DNA from: Morella rubra
Taxonomy: Eukaryota > Streptophyta > Magnoliopsida > Fagales > Myricaceae
Length of the DNA stretch: 64,000 nucleotides
Reading direction: 5' to 3'
Assembly (NCBI GenBank): GCA_003952965.2
Contig: CM025853.1
Coordinates: 21,313,785 to 21,377,784 of the forward strand
Shown here one piece after another: positions 57,897-64,000 of the stretch. The number at the start of each line of letters is the position of its first letter. Positions within the stretch are counted from its first letter, which is position 1. The notes under the pieces were generated by a model, which saw only the letters and a program-made list of their open reading frames with translations, was not told the origin of the DNA and searched no databases. The position numbers and the translations under genes are program-made.

Positions 57897-58575
57897 ATGT
57901 CTAAGTCTCCTCAATGTGCTTGTATCGTTCCTATATTCATTCTCTTGATCCTCATTGCAAATGCAGGTCAGTACTAGATTCAAGGTCCAATATTTGAGTT
58001 GTACGTGTGCTTTCTCAAATGCTAAATTATTTCTCTTAGATTCTGATCTTTTGATTCTCATTAATTATAAGTACTTTGCTCTACAATATATATAAACTTG
58101 TATAAATGCTCCCCTTTATTTCAAACCAGATATATATTTCGAATTTTATTGTCTCAATATTCACCACATTAATTACTAATTAAAATTATCATGTTTCGTA
58201 TGGTATAAGAAATAGGAAATGATAATATAAATAAATTTACTCCTAAGGGATCTCTAATTACAAAATTGTACTTTTGAAAGTTCTAAATGAGAATACCTTT
58301 AAAAGTTGGAGTATATCTATCTAGATCTAGGTATTGAAATAAGAATACTTATAGATCAGTTATCTAATCCATCCTTCATTTGTATTGAAATAGGAATTGT
58401 CACGTGCAGAGAATGCCAACGTCGTCTCAGCAAAAATTGGCACAAGGCGTGTATAAGGGACGAACTCTGTGACAAGAAATGTCGAGAATTTGAGGGTGCA
58501 GTGCAAGGGAAATGTATTGTCAATCCTTGGCACTCATTTAGTCCTGAATGCTACTGCTACTTTTTTACTTGTTGA
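57897..58575 (+). CDS. Plant defensin (gene 4), two exons
   Basis: Exon 1 (57897-57966) encodes the signal peptide MSKSPQCACIVPIFILLILI; intron 57967-58393 (GTCAGT...AG, phase 1); exon 2 (58394-58575, 182 nt) ends in TGA. Core spacing C-x11-C-x5-C-x3-C-x10-C-x11-C-x-C-x4-C: the defensin fold pattern, with one extra residue in the first and last intervals compared with gene 1. An additional cysteine (VTC) lies three residues before C1, giving nine in the mature peptide. An in-frame ATG at 57882 would add MSKEQ before the signal peptide; the paralogues favour the 57897 start. Promoter, TATA, splice sites and frame are all intact, so this is the best candidate on the plus strand for an active gene. 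Role by family: secreted antifungal or signalling peptide. Confidence 0.9.
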
Positions 58576-58854
58576 ACGCTGGACATTCAAAACAAGTTTG
58601 TAAGTCATTTACACCATGATGTCAAGGTTGTATAAGGATAGAAAATAGGAAAAGACTAGTCCATATATAGCTCTTATATATGGATGTGTAATATGGAACT
58701 CCAGTTGGCTGTTTTAGGGTTATGCGTTGAAGTTGTTTCCTTTTGTAATATTTTATTCTTTCGAGTAATTAATAAATTTTATGATTCATAGTCTTTCATC
58801 CACATACTCATACAAGAAATAATTATATATGACGAATTTCGGAGTAAATCCAGG

Positions 58855-60275
58855 TATTTCTTGAAGTGGTGACTAAATCCTTTATTGACTCTTGTAGTAT
58901 TGGCTTAATAGAATGTCTCAAATGTAAGGCTCCTAAGAAGAATCCAAAAACCTTGAAATTATGCTGGAGTGGAGACATCAAATAGAATTTGCAGCAGTCC
59001 AACCTAAACCATTGTTTGCCGCTATTTTCTTAATTTAATCAGTTGTAATGGCCCCAATTAATGTCAACAGCTTGCTTATAATTGCAAGCTCTCGTATTCC
59101 AATAAAAATTTACAACAAAAAATTAAGAAAATGAAGAAAAAGAGAAAGAATGCTGGAGTTTTTCGGTGCTTAAGTGTTTGGTTATTGTAGGTAGCCCCAC
59201 AAGTTGCAATCAACGTCTCTCAATTGGAGTCTCTACATATTAAGCGTTTTGGAGTCACCTTTTATTTGATTTCCTTGGTAGGAAATTGATAAACAGGACT
59301 GCAAAAAGAAGAGGGCGAATTAGGGTTGTACATGACTCGGTCGGGATCAAGTTTAGTTAGTACATGACTCGGTTAGGATCGAGTTCAGTCAGTACTAAAC
59401 TCCTCCCATGGTTGGGAGTCTAAGGCCCCCGATTGACTGAATTGCTCTATCTAGGGGTGAGGAATCAGTCGAGGCTAAATTCCATCGGGGTTGACCAAAC
59501 TAGTCGGGGTCAAGCTGGGTCTGAACAACCCTAGCTAGAGTGATATATAAAAGTAAACTCTTAACAAAATAGAGGCTATTATGATGACGGTTGGACATAA
59601 GATGATCAGTATAAAAACCTATATCATCTGTGAAAGGAGAGGTTGCCTACAGCACCTCAATTTCACTCCCCTCTAAATATTTGTAAGAAAGTGCCTGTTG
59701 AAATGGAATACTTAGAGACTTCTTGCAAGGTTGTCATCTTCGATAACATGACTCCTATTTTTTAGAATCTAATAGGTTGTCGGGATATAGAAGGCAAATT
59801 GGTCCTTTTCATTTTGCCTAGATCTAGGATTTTCATACAAATACTTTCTAATCTATCCCTAACATTATTGATGATATTTTGGTCGCTCCCTCACGTGGAT
59901 GTAGGAACATTGGTGAACCACTATTTCAATTTTTTTGCTCTCTCTTCGATCAGTGCAGGGTAGTTATTCCACATGAGGGGGGGGGGAGGTAATAATTTTT
60001 TACCGAGAAATCACTGTGTATATCTATTCAAGTTCATATATAAATTTGATGTAAAAAAAAATCAATAGATTATAAATAAATCATTAATTAATTATTTTTT
60101 TTTTTGTCATTCTTTAATTTATGAAATTATCAATACCTTTTTCGTCATTCAGTATGCTTTGAAGAAGTTTTAGGACTTAGTTGTGGAGCGGGCTCCGCTT
60201 CTGTGTCCACCTGCACTATATATGGATGGTGTTGGTTAGGGGCTACTGAAGCCGACCTATGCTAATTTTCAATGC
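58855..60275 (+). repeat. Defensin downstream duplication, copy at gene 4
   Basis: Counterpart of 54475-56125; differs by small indels and by an internally deleted hAT MITE. Confidence 0.9.
59321..59533. mobile_element. hAT-type MITE, copy 2 (internally deleted)
   Basis: Orthologous by position to 54974-55296. Lacks the central part, and near its left end a stretch of about 40 bp is tandemly duplicated ('gtacatgactcggt' twice). Confidence 0.75.
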
Positions 60276-60790
60276 TGACAAAAACCGTCCGAGAGATAGC
60301 ATAACCCGTTTGCATGGATCTCAAACGGCAACGTTTCTTATTATTATATGTTCATACAAAGAGTCACTTTGTCTGGACGGATATCAACACAAGACGTTTT
60401 AAATAAAAAATGTGTTATGGTTTGCACGTGTACTAACGCCGTGCGGACATAAATAAAAGACGACAATATTATCATATAAATCCATCCGAACGGTTAGCAA
60501 GTCGTCTGGATAGAGCTTCGATGAACGTACAATTGACTCAACCATAGTTGTGCTCTATCCCACCCAAAAACAATCAAAATACATAAAAATTGAAATAGAA
60601 AGGCATGAAGAAGGTATTTCCTGAGCTTGTGAATATAGATCTCGAAATATCAAAAAAATTTATGAAATTGAAGAGAAAATGATGAGAGAAAATCGAAATG
60701 GAATGAGTGAGAATTTAATTTTGACAACTCTATTTGTTTTAAAGATCCAAGTTCTGCAGCGTCCACACGTTTTGTATGTCAGTTCAGATG
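60276..60790. repeat. CGTCCGGACG-motif-rich remnant, no gene
   Basis: Motifs 'gtccgag', 'tgtctggacgg', 'catccgaacgg' and 'cgtctggat' recur between 60290 and 60510, like the other CACTA subterminal regions. The remainder is AT-rich spacer. Confidence 0.45.
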
Positions 60791-61246
60791 GTATATTTTT
60801 AGCTTATGTGGGGAGAGACATGTCTCTGTCTCCCACCGCCTGAGTATTTTTTTTCTAAAAGAAATATATTTCAACATTAAAAAAATGCCACTGCCTATTT
60901 AAAATTACAAAACTGCCATTTATTTTTTAAAAAATAATTAAATTCAGAATATTACAGAAGAGCTGGGCCGTGAGCGAGCTGTCGACACTAGTTTGGGGCT
61001 GTTAAACAAATTAATTGATGCAATTAAGATAATAGTGGCAGACAATAATGTACGTATAAATTAGGTCGGACGGCCGCGAAATCTATTTAATTACGTCGTG
61101 TTAAGGTATCTCCACTCCAGCATAAGTTTAAGGCCAGTTTCTGTATTCTTCGCCTATTTTCATTCTAACTCGTGGGTCATGAACGGATTACACACATAAC
61201 CTTTTTTGTTCATGGTGGAAATTGCACTTTTTTGTTTTATGACAGT
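60791..61246 (+). repeat. Defensin 5 distal upstream region, inverted copy of defensin 2 upstream
   Basis: 60790-61080 is the reverse complement of 27160-27480 with about 15-20% difference, and 61070-61246 matches 57230-57480 near gene 4. It ends at the CACTA insertion. Confidence 0.8.
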
Positions 61247-62805
61247 CACTACAAGTAAAACAAGAAACGTTGACCGAACCCTTCGTATTTGTCACCAAAG
61301 AGTAGGTTTTTAGTGACATGACTTACAAAAGCGTCAGTACTAATATCTTTATCAATAAACAGATGGTTGCTATAGACACAAAATAATACTGACGGAGTAT
61401 ATTTTATTAGAGATGATCTTGGCCGTCACTACATATAGTTTTAACTTTTTGACATTTTGGGAGGAGGAAATTAGGCCCTAGACACACCTATCTACCACCA
61501 CTTTTACTGTCGCCATGGTCCATTGTCCACGAAACGTGGCCTTTCAATTCTTTCCTCAGATTACTTAGCAAAAAAAAAAACAAGTCTTTCCTAACATCTC
61601 GTCTTTTTCTCTCCCTTATTTGCTCTGCTTTTTTTTTTCTTTGCCCTTTCTTTCATCGTCATCTCCAAATATCTTCACATAAATCACGTAGATCTGTGTC
61701 GAAAGCTCCACTCCATTCTTCTAATACCTAGTGTTTTCCCTATTCAAGATTTACCCAACAACAAGAAGGGACGACTAGATGTATGAAGAAAAGGTTTGAG
61801 CAAAGAGAATAGTTATTGAAGAGGTGTACTGGGCTACGTGGAGCAGCTGGAATTTTTTGAAGCTCATTGGCTGCCAACCCAGCTATTTGGGAGAGATGGG
61901 GCTACAATTTGTGAAATCCTCTACTATTGCCGATTTTTTTTTTTTTTTTTTTTTTCTGAGCTTGTTGCAGATTTTCTTCTGGCATGTTTGTTGTAGATCT
62001 TGCCGCATTTGTGTAGTCCTTGGGCATGTTCGTTTTCATGTTGCTTTTAGGATTTGCATCCTATTTTTATTTTTACAATCCAAATATCATAACACACACG
62101 TATTTCAATACAACACTTTATTACCTTTTTTACACACACCAATTCCTTTTAACAACTTTTGCACGCATTCTTATACAACTTTAACACCATCTAAATATTC
62201 ACAATTTCATCAGAATCCTAAAAATTTCATGAAAACGAACATGCCCTTGTTTTGTGAAGTTATTTATTCATTGTAGATTTTTTTTTCTGGGTTTGTTGTA
62301 GATCTAGATTTCCAGATCTGGTTTGTTGTAGATCTGGTTTGTTGCAGATTTTCAGGTTTTCTGTGTTTGTTTCTTGCCATGGTGATTTGTAAAGTTTTAA
62401 ATTTTGTAAAGTCTTGTGTCCTGTTTCGTGAAGTCTTTGTACAACCGTTTATGAATATTCAAATTTTATATGGATTGTTGTCTCTCTCTGTTTGAAATGG
62501 ATTATCTGGTTGGTTTTGCTATTTTTGTGCATATGGCGAAGAAGGTGTTCATTCTTGACGAACTAAGGTCGTCGGTTACCATGCAATCGATAGAGATCGA
62601 CTCTTTTCTCCCAACGTATTTTATCGTCGATGTAGATAGCCTATTGTTGACGGAGGAGAATGGTTGTCGGGAAAAGGAAACCGGCACGCGGCAGAAACGA
62701 CGAAGGCTTGACGACCGAAAGCCGTGGCTGAAGGGCTCTAGTGACAGTTTTGTGTATTTTTGGTGACGGCAACGCTCGTCGGGTGAGCCCGATTTTCTTG
62801 TAGTG
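61247..62805. mobile_element. Non-autonomous CACTA element, 1559 bp
   Basis: Ends CACTACAAGTAAAACAAG and, on the opposite strand, CACTACAAGAAAATCGGG. Target duplication AGT at 61244-61246 and 62806-62808. Short 'gtcacc'/'ggtgac' motifs near both ends. The interior has a 21-T run (about 61936), repeated 'gttgtagatct' words, and an open stretch (62470-62766) without recognisable domain. No transposase. Confidence 0.9.
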
Positions 62806-62808
62806 AGT

Positions 62809-63662
62809 TCAACAAGTCACATCCATAACCTTTTTGTTAACTTGATGCATATAATTAATTAAAGAATTCAGATGGGTCGGGATTTATTTAAATTCCCGAA
62901 GTCCCTGTCACACTTCAAACGCAGAGAGGTTCTATGAAGTAAATTAAACCTTCTACTATATCAGGAACTTATAAATTCTCCTTTGTCAAATAATGATTCT
63001 GTATTTTATTTGATATTATTCTTTGCCTTGTTCTTTTCCCCAAAGACATGCAGAAGAGCAAAGCTTATCAAAACATGTTAGCGTATAATATTTGAGTCAC
63101 GTACCCTTTCTCAGTGGTGTTAAGATCTAAACCCGACTTTTCAAAACCTAAACGAGCCCCATCTACATATTCTACTTTTGTTTTCTTCTTCAAATTTAGT
63201 TCAATTCAAGTTTTTGTTAATATATATGTATCCGCACAAAAGCTCTACAAAAGGTAATTATGGTTTGCAGCCTATAAACCATACCAAGATCTTCTAGATA
63301 CGATAAATAATTAAGAACTGATGCTATATTCCCACTTATTGGTTTTGCTTTCCATGTCGTCTTTTCTATAATTACTGGGAACCATGAGTACAAGGGTTAA
63401 GGGCCCCATTAAATTTTTAAAAAAATGAGGCTAAACTGAATAAGAGAAAATAAACAATATATATAGCTTTGAAATAAATAATAATAAAATTAAGAATAGC
63501 AACTAGAATTCTTCAATATGATCCGGACTCCATTCAATATGATAATTCAATTATGAAAGACACAATATTAAATCAAATTCAATTAAGATCATAGCTGATC
63601 ACGCTATAAATACCCATTAAGCATCAATATTCTTCTTCGGCAAGAGTAATTAAGCTGGAGGA
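62809..63662 (+). promoter_or_regulatory. Defensin 5 upstream region
   Basis: No gene. 63300-63480 corresponds to the inverted copy at 2120-3625. TATAAATA lies at 63605-63612. The 'aggcatggagtgag' block of genes 1, 3 and 4 is not present at the expected place. Confidence 0.55.
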
Positions 63663-63663
63663 A

Positions 63664-63733
63664 ATGGCTGAGTCTCCCCAATATGTCCACGTGGTTCCAT
63701 TATTCATTCTCTTCCTTCTCATTGCATGAGCAG
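63664..63733 (+). pseudogene. Defensin gene 5, exon 1 (signal peptide interrupted by a stop)
   Basis: Begins MAESPQYVHVVPLFILFLLI, aligned residue for residue with the other signal peptides and followed by the usual phase-1 donor (G|GTCAAT). A stop lies near the end of the signal peptide, so the copy as read here cannot make a secreted defensin. Exon 2, if present, would lie beyond the right edge (introns of paralogues are 246-513 nt). The leader ATG shared by the other copies is absent. Confidence 0.75.
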
Positions 63734-64000
63734 GTCAATAGATTCAAGGGTTAGATAATTAAGAACTTCTGAATTTCATTAGTATATATATACACGAACT
63801 TTTAGAAATTCAAGTCTTTATTTCGAAAAACATATTTGGGATTTTACGGTCTCAATTATATTCTACATATTAGTCACCAAATGATGATTTTTCTTATGGT
63901 CTTAAAAAAAAGTAAATCAAATAAATAGATTTTACTACTCATGGATCTTAAAATATAAATTGGTTGCAACCTCGAATTAAGGTTCTGGATTGTTGAATAA

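Noticed and set aside
61920-61960. Long T run as a terminator or SINE/LINE tail
   Set aside because: It lies inside a CACTA element with no retroposon body or target duplication next to it.
62470-62766. 98-residue open frame in the non-autonomous CACTA
   Set aside because: No recognisable domain or signal; could be a captured exon, but nothing in the sequence supports a gene call.

Overview
The window looks like an intergenic stretch of a flowering-plant genome, most likely a eudicot. It has compact two-exon genes with GT-AG introns, AT-rich spacers, and dense nested plant mobile elements: CACTA/En-Spm, Mutator, hAT and Tourist elements, Copia and Ty3 LTR relics, and solo LTRs. No bacterial operons, tRNA, rRNA or CRISPR array were seen.

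The only host genes I can support belong to one small family of secreted cysteine-rich peptides, the plant defensins (Rs-AFP-like, eight-cysteine core). Five members are visible. Two are on the minus strand (5548-6312; 26589-27086) and three on the plus strand (exon 1 only at 43583-43655; complete at 57897-58575; exon 1 only at 63664-63733, running off the window). All share a signal-peptide exon of about 70 nt and a phase-1 intron; the three copies whose exon 2 lies in the window have 182 nt of coding sequence there. Genes 1 and 4 look functional. Gene 2 lacks one core cysteine, and its promoter is deleted and altered. Gene 3 lost exon 2 behind a CACTA insertion. Gene 5 has a stop in the signal peptide. 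Duplicated flanks (54475-56125 = 58855-60275; 24219-26520 ~ 28999-33610; 27160-27480 inverted ~ 60790-61080; 2120-3625 inverted ~ 63300-63480) show that the cluster grew by segmental duplication, partly inverted.

Layout. 1-2100: minus-strand Copia fossil holding a Mutator MITE. 2228-3499: solo LTR. 5548-6448: defensin 1 and promoter. 7207-24218: an old CACTA element (CACTA-A) carrying copies of a plant-transposon-protein-like gene, split by a whole second CACTA (CACTA-B, 15405-23975) that encodes both a transposase and a TnpA-like protein. 24219-27480: defensin 2 module with a mini-CACTA. 28031-33762: second copy of that module, with a solo LTR and a Mutator element but no gene. 33763-35940: truncated CACTA. 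35945-43450: Ty3 (Tat/Ogre-like) fossil split by a hAT element and a solo LTR. 43455-60290: defensins 3 and 4, with a truncated CACTA (CACTA-C) full of CGATCGATC motifs in the intron of gene 3. 61247-62805: non-autonomous CACTA upstream of defensin 5.

Because the window holds duplicated copies of the same land, several insertions can be checked against an internal empty site. Coordinates were worked out by eye from the sequence; similarity statements are visual alignments, not computed scores.
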